Shown here piece by piece: positions 7,657 to 14,834 of a stretch of 64,000 nucleotides of DNA (position 1 is its first letter; every line of letters begins with the position of its first letter). The stretch lies in IMG/VR virus record IMGVR_UViG_3300036985_005342, positions 1 through 64,000 of that record; one strand, 5' to 3'. Made by a program: the position numbers and the translations under genes. This DNA is from a virus. Under the pieces are notes generated by a model, which was not told where the DNA came from, made no database searches, and saw nothing but the letters and a program-made list of their open reading frames with translations.

Positions 7657-8063
7657 ACACACCTGAGACAGACCATCTTGAGAGCAATTTAGGCAACGCA
7701 GCACACCCTGTATTGTCGTCCTTTTGCCGTAAACTCGAACGCGAGCGCGACGAGTGGAAAGCACTAGCCACGCAATACTCAGGCGAGCGGGAGCATAACG
7801 CTATGCAAGCCCTAGCCTACAAAGCCGAACGCGACGAATGGGAATCAAAATACATCCAGCAAAACAAAGACCTCGGCTGCGAAATGATGGACCCAAACGG
7901 GACTATCTGGGATCACGCCAAGACATTGCAACGCGAGCGCGACGAAGCGCGGGGGCAGCGGGATATGTTGGCGGGAGCTTTGCAGAAAGTTAGCACCTCT
8001 TGGAACTTTGTTGAAGTCGCCCGCGAAGCCCTCCAATCCCTAACCCCGAACGAAAAACCATGA
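7653..8063 (+). CDS. coiled-coil hypothetical, tandem family copy 1
   Basis: 136 residues. Rich in the coiled-coil pattern ERDEWKAL/ERDEARGQRDMLAGAL and ends in REALQSLTPNEKP. The next two genes share this C-terminal half, so this is one of three tandem paralogues. Function unknown. Start and stop overlap its neighbours by ATGA. Confidence 0.65.
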   Translation: MNTPETDHLESNLGNAAHPVLSSFCRKLERERDEWKALATQYSGEREHNAMQALAYKAERDEWESKYIQQNKDLGCEMMDPNGTIWDHAKTLQRERDEARGQRDMLAGALQKVSTSWNFVEVAREALQSLTPNEKP

Positions 8064-8518
8064 TAACACCAAAAACTAAAGGAGCCGATGCAATCATTGA
8101 CGCATGGCTGATTGAAGGAGTCCACCCCCCGACACACCAAAAACTAAAGAAGCAACTGCGACGGGAATGGCCGATGCTCGCAAAGGCCATCGAACGACTG
8201 GTGAATGCGGAAGATTCTCCAGAGAACGCTTCAGCTAATGAGAACCGCGAATGGGCTTTGAAGGCAGAAAAAGAGCGCGACGAGGCGCGGGGGCAGCGGG
8301 ATATGCTACTTGAGGAACGCGAACAATGGAGGCTATCATCAGTCTGCCGTGAGTTGGTTGAGCAGCGGGACATGCTGGCGGCGGCTTTGCGTATCGTAGC
8401 AGATGGAACAAGCTGCCGCGAGTGTGGAGGCGAGGATCAAGCTCTTATTGCTCGTGAAGCACTCCAATCCCTATTTTGTGATACCCTCCAATCCCTAACC
8501 CCGAACGCAAAACCATGA
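8060..8518 (+). CDS. coiled-coil hypothetical, tandem family copy 2
   Basis: 152 residues. The ERDEARGQRDML motif occurs around residue 72, then EQRDMLAAALRIVADG. A Cys pair CRECGGE lies near residue 118. Two ALQSL units follow (ALQSLFCDTLQSLTPNAKP), as if a copy had duplicated internally. Function unknown. Confidence 0.65.
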   Translation: MITPKTKGADAIIDAWLIEGVHPPTHQKLKKQLRREWPMLAKAIERLVNAEDSPENASANENREWALKAEKERDEARGQRDMLLEEREQWRLSSVCRELVEQRDMLAAALRIVADGTSCRECGGEDQALIAREALQSLFCDTLQSLTPNAKP

Positions 8519-8829
8519 ACACACCAAGAATGCAGGAAGCATGGGATAAATCCTCAAGAACGGCTGATGGATTTTATTCATCCCAAACTCCTGCGAGCGA
8601 ATACGCTACTAGTTGCTATGACGAAGGATGTAAGCTAGAACGCGAGCTTGCCGATGCAATCCGCGAGCGCGACGAGGCGCGGGAGCAGCGGGACATGTTG
8701 GCGGCGGCTTTAATAAATTGTATGCCATTCATCTCAGGAGAAGGATGCGGAGAATACAGTGACGCTAAACTAGCCCTCCAATCCCTAACCACGAACGCCG
8801 AGCCCATCCACGGCGAGAAACATGCCTGA
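8515..8829 (+). CDS. coiled-coil hypothetical, tandem family copy 3
   Basis: 104 residues with the shared core ERDEAREQRDMLAAAL and a KLALQSLTTNAEP tail. The N-terminal part differs from copies 1 and 2, so the family has a variable front and a conserved back. Function unknown. Confidence 0.65.
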   Translation: MNTPRMQEAWDKSSRTADGFYSSQTPASEYATSCYDEGCKLERELADAIRERDEAREQRDMLAAALINCMPFISGEGCGEYSDAKLALQSLTTNAEPIHGEKHA

Positions 8830-9013
8830 ATACACAATCGAGCTTATCGCCGTTGGATGCGGCGATTTGTTCATCCTCTTCCGAACTACCGACCAACCCC
8901 AATCATGCCAAAATACAGCCTATCAGCACAAATCACCGTCTCCGCATTCTGTGAGGTCGAAGCCGACTCACCAGAGGAAGCTATCGAAAAATCCCAATCC
9001 ATGGGCGCGGTGA
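8822..9013 (+). CDS. possible small overlapping gene or decayed remnant
   Basis: 63 codons beginning MPEYTIELIAVGCGDLFILF, overlapping the previous gene by 8 bp and most of the next gene in another frame. The first 27 residues look natural, while the rest is compositionally like a shadow of the next gene. It may be a truncated copy of the MPKYS-type gene that follows. Confidence 0.25.
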   Translation: MPEYTIELIAVGCGDLFILFRTTDQPQSCQNTAYQHKSPSPHSVRSKPTHQRKLSKNPNPWAR

Positions 9014-9114
9014 TCCACTCCTACAACACTGGAACGTCCCCGAAAGAATCATGGTGCGTCGAAGAGATCGACGGCGAACCCGTGGAAATCTCCGCCGAGG
9101 AAATTCTTCGATGA
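8905..9114 (+). CDS. small hypothetical protein
   Basis: 69 residues. The pattern MPKYSLSAQITVSAFCEVEADSPEEAIEKSQ (beta strand then helix with a DSPEEAIE-type turn) resembles many short phage proteins with a YcgL/DUF-like small fold. No precise family was identified. It is the last rightward gene before the terminator. Confidence 0.6.
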   Translation: MPKYSLSAQITVSAFCEVEADSPEEAIEKSQSMGAVIHSYNTGTSPKESWCVEEIDGEPVEISAEEILR

Positions 9115-9168
9115 ACACCCAAGATCAGGCGCGGCGATAGCCGTCTCCTGTATCGACCTGTTCGACAG

Positions 9169-9197
9169 CCCTCTCCCCTTTCGGGGAGGGGGTTTTT
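9169..9197. terminator. Strong intrinsic terminator
   Basis: A 10-bp GC-rich stem (9169-9178 with 9183-9192, one G-U pair) with TTTC loop is followed by TTTTT on the + strand. It ends the rightward early operon. It abuts the stop of the leftward primase-helicase, so it may also serve that strand. Confidence 0.85.
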
Positions 9198-11461
9198 CAT
9201 TTCAACCTCTTGAGATCCACTGAGAGCAAGACCCCGCGCAATGTCAGAAAACTATCGACAGCAACATCGGGACTGACCTTGGAAAACACGCCAGACTTGC
9301 ACAATGATTCGACAGCTTTCTCGAAAGCGGTCACGGCACCAAGCCGGTCACTGGCAAAGCTAGAATTGTTGATTACAAACTTCTTGAGGACGTGGAGAGG
9401 TATGAGATTCGCCTCCGGCGCAGTCTTCCGGTTGAAGCCCATCTTGAGCCGGTCGGCATGTGGCAGTTTTGAGATCGTCTTGCACGCCTTCAGGATTTCA
9501 AGTTCCTGCTTTACTTGACCGGAACCGACCTCGCCTGTATCGAAGCGGGCTAGGATCGCAGCGTCAGTCTGCTCGACAAATCGGATCGCCCATAGGGCGT
9601 GTTCCTTGCGGATGAGGGGGGTGTGGAAATCCGCCGACACGGCGAGCAGGGTAGCGATACGGACAACCTTGAGACCGGCGCGGTTGATGACCTCCTTCTT
9701 GGCCAAGCCCTCGGAACAAGCCATGATCTCGGCGCGTTTCGTGTTTCGGTAGTCCCGGAGGATCTCGCTGGCTTCCTTCGAGGACGCGACCGAATCGTAG
9801 TGACCAGTAGCATCCGCCGTGTCCATCATCAGCGCAAGCTGCTCCAGACGCTCCACAAGCTCTTGTGGCGGCTTTGCGCCGTGCCGGGGGTTCTCTTCCA
9901 ACGACCAGCTCGAAAGCGGCACGTCGAGGAGAATGAAGCGTTGCAGGAATCCCGTGGCCAGTTCCCTTGTGGTCATCGACCCGTAGAGCGATTCCGGCGT
10001 GGCCTCCCCGGCTAAACTAAGGCAGGGACGCTCGATGCAAACCTTCTCGTCGCTTGAGTTGGCCTTGCGCCGACCTTCGGAGCTGCCGCCCTGTCCGGCA
10101 GAGTTGAAGGAGTTCAGCAACCCGCGTGAAAGGGTTTTCGTGTATTCCTGAGCGTTGGGGTTAGCAAGGTTCTTGAACGTGTCCCCGAACTCGGGGATGT
10201 ATGAAATGTAGCGGAAGGTATCTTGAAACACCGTTTCCAGACCCGGCCCGGAAACGATCTCGCCGCCAAAGATGCGCCGGATCGACGGGTTCTTCTTCGA
10301 GACCGCCGTGATGAGTCGCTTCATACCGTTCTGGTATTCATCCTTGCCGCAGGAAGTTCCACCCACGAGGACGAGCCACAGGTTGAGACCGGACTTCGTG
10401 GGGGTAAGAAAGCCGCGCCCCGCGATCCCACTCATCAACATGAGGGAGGCGAGAAGAGACGCTTCTTGGAGGGGCAGGTAGGATGTGGAGAATGAATACC
10501 GCGCCATGTCTTTGACCAAGCCGTCCGGTAAACTCTCGATCAGATTGTCGTTGCCCTTGGCGGGGATTACATCTACTACGTCCGTAGTAGTTTCCTCCGA
10601 GAAGTCAAGTTGAATCCGCTTATTCCGAGCCTCTTCGCGAGCTTGACTTGAACGGATTTTCCTGATTGTCCTGTTCACATACCCGTCGAAGCCGTGACCC
10701 GCTTTCTTTGCGGCACGCTCTTCATTCCACATGCCGGAGTGACCGAAAAACCATCTCACTTGATCGTTGGATTCGGTCAGATCGCAAAGCATCGCGATGA
10801 AAGCGTGGTCGGCTGTGGAGTGGTCGTTGTGAAACTCCTCGAACTGCTCCCAGCGTCCGCAGCATAGTTCGGAAAATTTCAGGAAACGGTCACAGCCCAT
10901 GTCGAAGACGGTCTGGTCGGGGATCTGGGACTTGTATTCCACAAGCTCGACCTCGGCGTGGCCGTGACCGCCACCGAGCCAAGTGTGGATCGACTGGAGA
11001 TCCGCATCATTTACTACGTTTATGGTAGATCGGCCATCTACTACGTCTCCAGTAAATAGGCAGAAGCGGTTTTCTTTGAAGAGACCTGCCGCAGGGAAAG
11101 CGGGGTGCTTGCCGGAGCCGTTGAAGTTCCCCTTGCAAATGACGTGGACACCATGACCGCCGACACTGCGCTGGGCGTATGAGGCGATACGCTCCAGAAC
11201 CCGTTGCTGGTCTTCGTCATCGGGATCGTCCAAGTCGATGAAGACGTAGGGGTCGGTCGAAGCAAAGCAGAAGCCAAGATGCTGCCGCTTGCCGGATTCC
11301 ACATCCTTCAACGCTGCGCGATAGGATCGCCAGTCGCGGGGGCGGTTGGATGCGGCCATCGAGTCTGTTCCGGGTGTGTAGGGGACTTTTCTTGCCTCCT
11401 CAACATCGAAACAGACCCACTGCTGGAGCTTCTTCAGCTCCTCGGGGATGTGGTCAAACAT
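9197..11461 (-). CDS. primase-helicase (AEP-like primase plus DUF3987-like ATPase)
   Basis: 754 residues. The N-terminal region (about 1-160) carries VFIDLDD (73-79) and SVGGHGVHV (about 99-107). These fit the metal-binding acidic pair and the nucleotide-site SxGGxGxH pattern of archaeo-eukaryotic primase/polymerase domains. The C-terminal region (about 320-620) has a Walker A-like GGTSCGKDE (about 362-370) and the general layout of DUF3987-type phage primase helicases. Likely role: priming and unwinding at the phage replication fork. It is the only large gene on the minus strand inside the rightward early half. Three of the 22-bp palindromes lie inside its coding sequence. It follows the small HTH gene with an 8-bp overlap. 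Confidence 0.8.
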   Translation of the reverse strand: MFDHIPEELKKLQQWVCFDVEEARKVPYTPGTDSMAASNRPRDWRSYRAALKDVESGKRQHLGFCFASTDPYVFIDLDDPDDEDQQRVLERIASYAQRSVGGHGVHVICKGNFNGSGKHPAFPAAGLFKENRFCLFTGDVVDGRSTINVVNDADLQSIHTWLGGGHGHAEVELVEYKSQIPDQTVFDMGCDRFLKFSELCCGRWEQFEEFHNDHSTADHAFIAMLCDLTESNDQVRWFFGHSGMWNEERAAKKAGHGFDGYVNRTIRKIRSSQAREEARNKRIQLDFSEETTTDVVDVIPAKGNDNLIESLPDGLVKDMARYSFSTSYLPLQEASLLASLMLMSGIAGRGFLTPTKSGLNLWLVLVGGTSCGKDEYQNGMKRLITAVSKKNPSIRRIFGGEIVSGPGLETVFQDTFRYISYIPEFGDTFKNLANPNAQEYTKTLSRGLLNSFNSAGQGGSSEGRRKANSSDEKVCIERPCLSLAGEATPESLYGSMTTRELATGFLQRFILLDVPLSSWSLEENPRHGAKPPQELVERLEQLALMMDTADATGHYDSVASSKEASEILRDYRNTKRAEIMACSEGLAKKEVINRAGLKVVRIATLLAVSADFHTPLIRKEHALWAIRFVEQTDAAILARFDTGEVGSGQVKQELEILKACKTISKLPHADRLKMGFNRKTAPEANLIPLHVLKKFVINNSSFASDRLGAVTAFEKAVESLCKSGVFSKVSPDVAVDSFLTLRGVLLSVDLKRLK
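10571..10592. promoter_or_regulatory. 22-bp palindrome, site 4 of 8
   Basis: Arms ATCTACTA and TAGTAGTT around CGTCCG; the inner CTACTAC/GTAGTAG arms are perfect. It lies inside the primase-helicase coding sequence, where the minus strand reads TTTDVVD. Confidence 0.6.
11009..11057. promoter_or_regulatory. Paired 22-bp palindromes, sites 5 and 6 of 8
   Basis: Site 5 is 11009-11030 (arms ATTTACTA/TGGTAGAT). Site 6 is 11036-11057 (arms ATCTACTA/CAGTAAAT). Centres are 27 bp apart, the same spacing as the pair at 2574-2622. Both lie in the primase domain codons. Confidence 0.6.
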
Positions 11462-11666
11462 TGTCGAGTGAGATAAAAGTTTTTCCTGTTAGCGCGATAG
11501 CGACTTTCTCCGCATCCTCGATGGACAACGGACGACCTTCCAGCTTCAAACTACGAAGGTTATAGTAGTTCACGTCGGCCTCTCGGGCGAGCGCGGAAAG
11601 GTTTACAGTGGGGTTTGAAATTTGTTCTCGCAGAGTCGCGAGAAGTAGGGTAGCGTTGGCAGACAT
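11454..11666 (-). CDS. small HTH regulator candidate
   Basis: 70 residues starting MSANATLLLATLRE. A helix-turn-helix-like core, NLSALAREADVNYYNLRSLKLE (about residues 22-43), is followed by a SIEDAEKVAIALTG helix, typical of short Xre/Cro-like or LacI-type DNA-binding folds. It overlaps the primase start by 8 bp and is transcribed with it. A 22-bp palindrome (11549-11570) falls inside this gene. It is a candidate for the protein that recognises the palindrome family, by proximity only. Confidence 0.65.
   Translation of the reverse strand: MSANATLLLATLREQISNPTVNLSALAREADVNYYNLRSLKLEGRPLSIEDAEKVAIALTGKTFISLDNV
11549..11570. promoter_or_regulatory. 22-bp palindrome, site 7 of 8
   Basis: Arms AACTACGA and TAGTAGTT. 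It lies in the HTH gene but in a different reading frame from the other coding copies (reads NYYNLRS), which argues for selection on DNA rather than peptide. Confidence 0.55.
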
Positions 11667-11738
11667 GACCGCCGATGTAAGCTGGAGAAAGGATTTTGGC
11701 AAGGGGAAAATTATTTTCATTTTTTTGCAATTTCTCTG

Positions 11739-11767
11739 TTGACAGTCCAAATGTCCCATGATTAACT
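11739..11767 (+). promoter_or_regulatory. sigma70-like promoter TTGACA-N17-TTAACT
   Basis: A perfect -35 (11739-11744), 17-bp spacer, and -10 TTAACT (11762-11767). It lies between the divergent HTH gene and the gene at 11793 and would drive the rightward replication module. Confidence 0.65.
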
Positions 11768-11792
11768 CCGCTCGTTCCAAGAACACTACCAC

Positions 11793-12179
11793 ATGAAAAC
11801 AACACCGAAGAAGAAAGTAATCAAGCGTGATGACCTCGTCATCGCCCGTGACCGTTTGTTTGAACTCAAAGAGCTTCAGAACAGCGCACGGGAAGAAGAG
11901 CTGAAGATCCGCGAGTATCTCGCAGACAACCTCCACACCGCCGAAGAAGGTTCTAAGACCTTCGACATCGACGGCGTGAAAGTCACCATTACCCGCACGC
12001 TCTCCCGCACCATCGGCCAGACCGAGGCGGAGGAGTTCTGCAAGCAGCACGGCGATCTTTCGCTGGAGTGCCTGCGGTGGAAGCCGGAAGTCAAGGTCTC
12101 GGGCTACAAGGCTCATCGTGAGATCCTTGACGAGTTCATCGTAACGAAGGCCGGTCCTCCTTCCGTCGCTTTCAAATAA
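11793..12179 (+). CDS. hypothetical protein, first gene of replication module
   Basis: 128 residues. A basic start (KKKVIKRDD) is followed by a long helix pair, probably coiled coil (about 20-48), and then a beta-rich half with GSKTFDIDGVKVTITRTLSRTI. The architecture recalls host-nuclease-inhibitor or Gam-type phage proteins, but this is not certain. The leader AACACTACCAC lacks a Shine-Dalgarno. The tmRNA gene starts 10 bp after its stop. Confidence 0.6.
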   Translation: MKTTPKKKVIKRDDLVIARDRLFELKELQNSAREEELKIREYLADNLHTAEEGSKTFDIDGVKVTITRTLSRTIGQTEAEEFCKQHGDLSLECLRWKPEVKVSGYKAHREILDEFIVTKAGPPSVAFK

Positions 12180-12189
12180 TCTCAACAAC

Positions 12190-12574
12190 GGGGCTGTAAT
12201 GGTTTCGACACAACACGATAGAATACATAAGCAAGTAGAGGTTGATCGGATGGCCTCTTTAAAAATCCGATCAAAACAAATAAAAGCAGACTCCAACGAG
12301 TTCGCTCCTTCCCTTGAGGAAGCCAACGCAATCCTCTCCTTCCACGGTTTCGTGGAGCGTGAGCTTGCCGCAGCCTGAAAGGTGAGGACACAACGCTCTC
12401 CGATACGCCCGCGCTACGGAGAGAAACAAACCGGGCAACCAACGCAACTCAGCGGCGTAAAGACTGAGTGGTGGAAGGTCGCCTAACCAGCGTCCCCAAT
12501 GTCCGAAAGGACTAAGCTTGTAGAAAATGTATTTAACAGTGTTGTGAACGCGGGTTCGATCCCCGCCAGCTCCA
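12190..12574 (+). ncRNA. ssrA: transfer-messenger RNA
   Basis: The 5' end GGGGCTGTAATGG and 3' end CCAGCTCCA form a 7-bp acceptor stem with a G-U at the third pair, the alanine-identity signature. The T arm is GCGGG-TTCGATC-CCCGC (12550-12566). A 10-bp PK1-like stem (12242-12251 with 12265-12274) lies 11 nt before the resume codon GCA at 12286. The tag frame runs 12286-12378 and encodes 30 residues, starting ADSNEF and ending ERELAAA before TGA. A P2 helix (AATACAT/ATGTATT) and a GNRA hairpin (GTCC-GAAA-GGAC) are also present. It acts in ribosome rescue, charged with Ala. CCA is not encoded (the discriminator A is followed by AAA). It is phage-borne; the tag is much longer than the usual roughly 10 residues. 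Confidence 0.96.
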
Positions 12575-12580
12575 AAAGTC

Positions 12581-12609
12581 TTGACAAGTCCATACGGCTC
12601 CGCTAAAAC
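12581..12609 (+). promoter_or_regulatory. sigma70-like promoter of HNH gene, TTGACA-N17-TAAAAC
   Basis: The -35 TTGACA (12581-12586) begins 6 bp after the end of the tmRNA, with a 17-bp spacer and -10 TAAAAC (12604-12609). A CGCTA...TAGCG stem lies around the -10 and the leader. It drives the HNH gene at 12618 and implies the element carries its own promoter. Confidence 0.6.
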
Positions 12610-12617
12610 TAGCGGAC

Positions 12618-13073
12618 ATGAAAATTTGTGAACAGTGCGAAAAAACATACGCCCCATCATCTAACCACAGAAAATGCCCCTCATGCAGAAAACAGAACAG
12701 CAAGATCAAATGTCCGCAGTGCGGCTTTCTTATGCAGCGCAACTCAACGTCGTGTTCCGCCTGTGTGGATCGCTCGGGAACGCTGAACGGAAACTGGAAA
12801 GGTGGGAACATCTATCACAAAAAAGGGTATGCTATGCGGGCGGTAAAAAACCACCCTTCGGGAAAACGATATGTTTTCGAGCATACTCTGGTAATGGAAG
12901 CGCATCTCGGACGCTCTCTTTTCGCCGGAGAAAATGTGCATCACATCAACGGCAAGAAAGACGACAACCGAATAGAAAATTTAGAGCTGTGGCGCAGGCC
13001 GCAACCTTCGGGGATCAGAGTAGCGGATGCTGTTAAATGGGCTAAAGAAATTTTAAGACTTTACAGCAAATAA
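12618..13073 (+). CDS. HNH homing endonuclease
   Basis: 151 residues. The N-terminal half has Cys pairs CEQC, CPSC and CPQC plus CSAC, giving a zinc-ribbon-like region (about 4-50). The C-terminal half has an HNH core (FEHTLVMEAHLGR then ENVHHINGKKDDNRIENLEL, about 86-125). This family includes free-standing homing nucleases of phages. It lies directly behind the tmRNA with its own promoter. A copy of the tmRNA 3' end lies right after its stop, suggesting insertion at the tmRNA gene. Confidence 0.85.
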   Translation: MKICEQCEKTYAPSSNHRKCPSCRKQNSKIKCPQCGFLMQRNSTSCSACVDRSGTLNGNWKGGNIYHKKGYAMRAVKNHPSGKRYVFEHTLVMEAHLGRSLFAGENVHHINGKKDDNRIENLELWRRPQPSGIRVADAVKWAKEILRLYSK

Positions 13074-13074
13074 C

Positions 13075-13095
13075 CGATCCTCCCCAGCTCCACCA
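13075..13095 (+). repeat. Second copy of tmRNA 3' terminus with encoded CCA
   Basis: Positions 13075-13092 match tmRNA positions 12557-12574 at 16 of 18 bases, and CCA follows (13093-13095). It looks like an original tmRNA 3' end that was displaced by the HNH element, or an att-like scar. Confidence 0.6.
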
Positions 13096-13117
13096 ACTTT
13101 CCAACAGTAAACATAAA

Positions 13118-13200
13118 GGGATCTCAGGATGAGAAGCGCAAAATAAGTTGATGTCGCGCAAACATCGACGTTAGGGTTAGTTCGATTCTAACCCGTCCCA
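13118..13200 (+). other. tRNA-like element, possibly degenerate
   Basis: A canonical T arm GTTAG-TTCGATT-CTAAC (13176-13192) is followed by CCGTCCC and a discriminator-like A at 13200. The 5' GGGAT at 13118 pairs with five bases of that strand, leaving two mismatches. An 8-bp hairpin GTTGATGT/ACATCGAC with a 7-nt loop (13147-13169) occupies the anticodon or variable-arm position, but base 33 is not U. I cannot make a full canonical tRNA, so this is a remnant or unusual RNA. Confidence 0.3.
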
Positions 13201-13233
13201 CCTCTCTCAGCAACAATTAAGAAAACAACAACC

Positions 13234-14049
13234 ATGTCCACACTATCACTTAAATCCATCACGCACGGCATTGTCGAGCGTCCACCACGTATGCTCATCC
13301 TCGGGGTCGAGAAGATCGGGAAGTCCAGCTTCGCTGCTGGCGCACCTAACGCGATCTTTATCCCCATCAAGAAGGAAGAGGGCATCGACTCCCTGAATGT
13401 CGCCAAGTTCCCCGCCGTTGATTCCTTTGACGGCCTGATCGAGGCAATCAAGCTCCTCGGCGAGGGCGGGCACGAGTTCAAGACAGTCGTGATCGACTCT
13501 GCCACCGCGCTTGAATACATCATCTGGGAGGCTGTCTGCGAGGAGAACCAAGTCGCCAGCATCGAGCTTGCTGGAGGCGGCTACGGCAAGGGCTACGGCT
13601 TCGCTCTCGACAAGTGGAAAACCCTCCTCGACTACCTCGACTACCTCAGAGACGAGTGCGCCATGTCCGTGATCTTCATCGGCCACGTCAAGGTGAAAAC
13701 CTTCAACGACCCTGAACGTCCGTCCTACGACCAATACCAGTTCGACATTAACGAAAAGGTTGCACATCTCATCATGCGCTGGGCTGACTTCATCGGCTTC
13801 GCCAACAAGAACATCGGTGTGGTTGAAGAAAAGTCAGGCTTCAACAAGAAGATCATCAAGGGCGACGATGTTGACCCCGACACCAACTATCTTTTCACCA
13901 AGAAGACACCAGCTCACCCCGGCGGCGGGCGCGGTATCTACGGCCAGCTCCCATCGGAGATTCCCCTTTACTGGGATAGTCTCCAAGAAGAACTTAATGA
14001 CCTTCGACAACCGAAGGTCAGCAAGAAAACAAAACAACAAACCAAATAG
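13234..14049 (+). CDS. Sak4-like recombination ATPase
   Basis: 271 residues. Walker A LGVEKIGKSS (about 23-32), Walker B-like TVVIDSATAL (about 87-96), and a SVIFIGHVKVK strand (about 148-158). These are RecA-core motifs of the short Sak4/AAA phage family (single-strand annealing partner proteins). It probably promotes strand annealing together with the SSB-like protein encoded right after it, the usual Sak4-SSB neighbour pair. The start follows AACAACAACC. Confidence 0.8.
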   Translation: MSTLSLKSITHGIVERPPRMLILGVEKIGKSSFAAGAPNAIFIPIKKEEGIDSLNVAKFPAVDSFDGLIEAIKLLGEGGHEFKTVVIDSATALEYIIWEAVCEENQVASIELAGGGYGKGYGFALDKWKTLLDYLDYLRDECAMSVIFIGHVKVKTFNDPERPSYDQYQFDINEKVAHLIMRWADFIGFANKNIGVVEEKSGFNKKIIKGDDVDPDTNYLFTKKTPAHPGGGRGIYGQLPSEIPLYWDSLQEELNDLRQPKVSKKTKQQTK

Positions 14050-14061
14050 AACAACACCAAT

Positions 14062-14592
14062 ATGTCATTTAACATTGATCGTAAAAAAACGGGCGGACTC
14101 TCCGCAGGCGGATTGAAACTCAAAGTCGGCAAGCACGCCTACGAGATCACCGCAGCGGAGTATCTGCCGAATAAGAGCGACCCCACAGGGAAGGAAAAGC
14201 AAGTCGTCGTCAGCCTCACCGATAGTGACGGCACGGCCAAGCTCTACCTCGCCGTGAACGCTGCCAACGACAATCAGCAGGAGATCGCGCAAAAGACTCT
14301 CGTGAGTCTTTGCGATGCGGCTGGCTACACCGGCCCGATCAAGCCGGAAGCCCTCCGCAAGCTTGTCGGCAGCGTCGTCATCGTCGAAGCCCGCGAGACG
14401 CAGGGCAAGGGCGCGAACGCCTCCAAAACCTACGTCAACGTCGCCAGCATCGAAGCTGGGGAAAGCGACGACAAGGAGGAGGAAGAGACCGAGGAAGAGG
14501 AAACTGAGGAAGAATCCGAAGAGGAGGAATCCGAAGAGGAGGAGCCTGCTCCAGCTCCGAAGTCCGGTGCCAAGAAGAAACCTTGGGAGTGA
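14062..14592 (+). CDS. DUF669/SSB-like single-strand DNA-binding protein
   Basis: 176 residues. The N-terminal domain (about 1-125) matches the DUF669-type SSB-like pattern (LKVGKHAYEITAAEYLPNK...). A long acidic repeat tail (EEEETEEEE-type, about 130-165) follows, then the final KKPWE. Acidic tails of SSBs recruit partner proteins. Neighbour of Sak4, consistent with an annealing pair. Twelve bases separate it from the previous stop. Confidence 0.75.
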   Translation: MSFNIDRKKTGGLSAGGLKLKVGKHAYEITAAEYLPNKSDPTGKEKQVVVSLTDSDGTAKLYLAVNAANDNQQEIAQKTLVSLCDAAGYTGPIKPEALRKLVGSVVIVEARETQGKGANASKTYVNVASIEAGESDDKEEEETEEEETEEESEEEESEEEEPAPAPKSGAKKKPWE

Positions 14593-14710
14593 TCCCGCAG
14601 CGGGCGCGGATGCCGATACAAGCCGCCACTCCCCAGCGCGGGGACGAGACTTAATGACAACTCGCTCGTAAAAATTGTTCCTTTGTCCGATTGACTGCCG
14701 TAAGCAGTCA

Positions 14711-14798
14711 CCACATTCCAGCACCCCTTTAGGTGTAACCCAGCCTCTCTCTGAGGGGACTCTCTGTGAAATCCAGTGAAGGGGGTGTTGGAGTGTGG
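14711..14798 (+). ncRNA. Large hairpin RNA, 20-bp stem
   Basis: 14711-14730 (CCACATTCCAGCACCCCTTT) pairs with 14779-14798 over all 20 positions, four of them wobble pairs. The 48-nt interior contains smaller stems. Near-perfect pairing with wobbles suggests an RNA under selection. Function unknown. Confidence 0.55.
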
Positions 14799-14834
14799 TA
14801 GGGCGTTCCCTGAAAAGAACAGTGACCACAAACA

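Noticed and set aside
12190-13095. tmRNA as a host gene marking a prophage attachment site
   Set aside because: Phage genes flank it on both sides, and no integrase or att-core pair with a second tmRNA copy is visible in the window. Kept as a phage gene, though an old attachment origin is possible.
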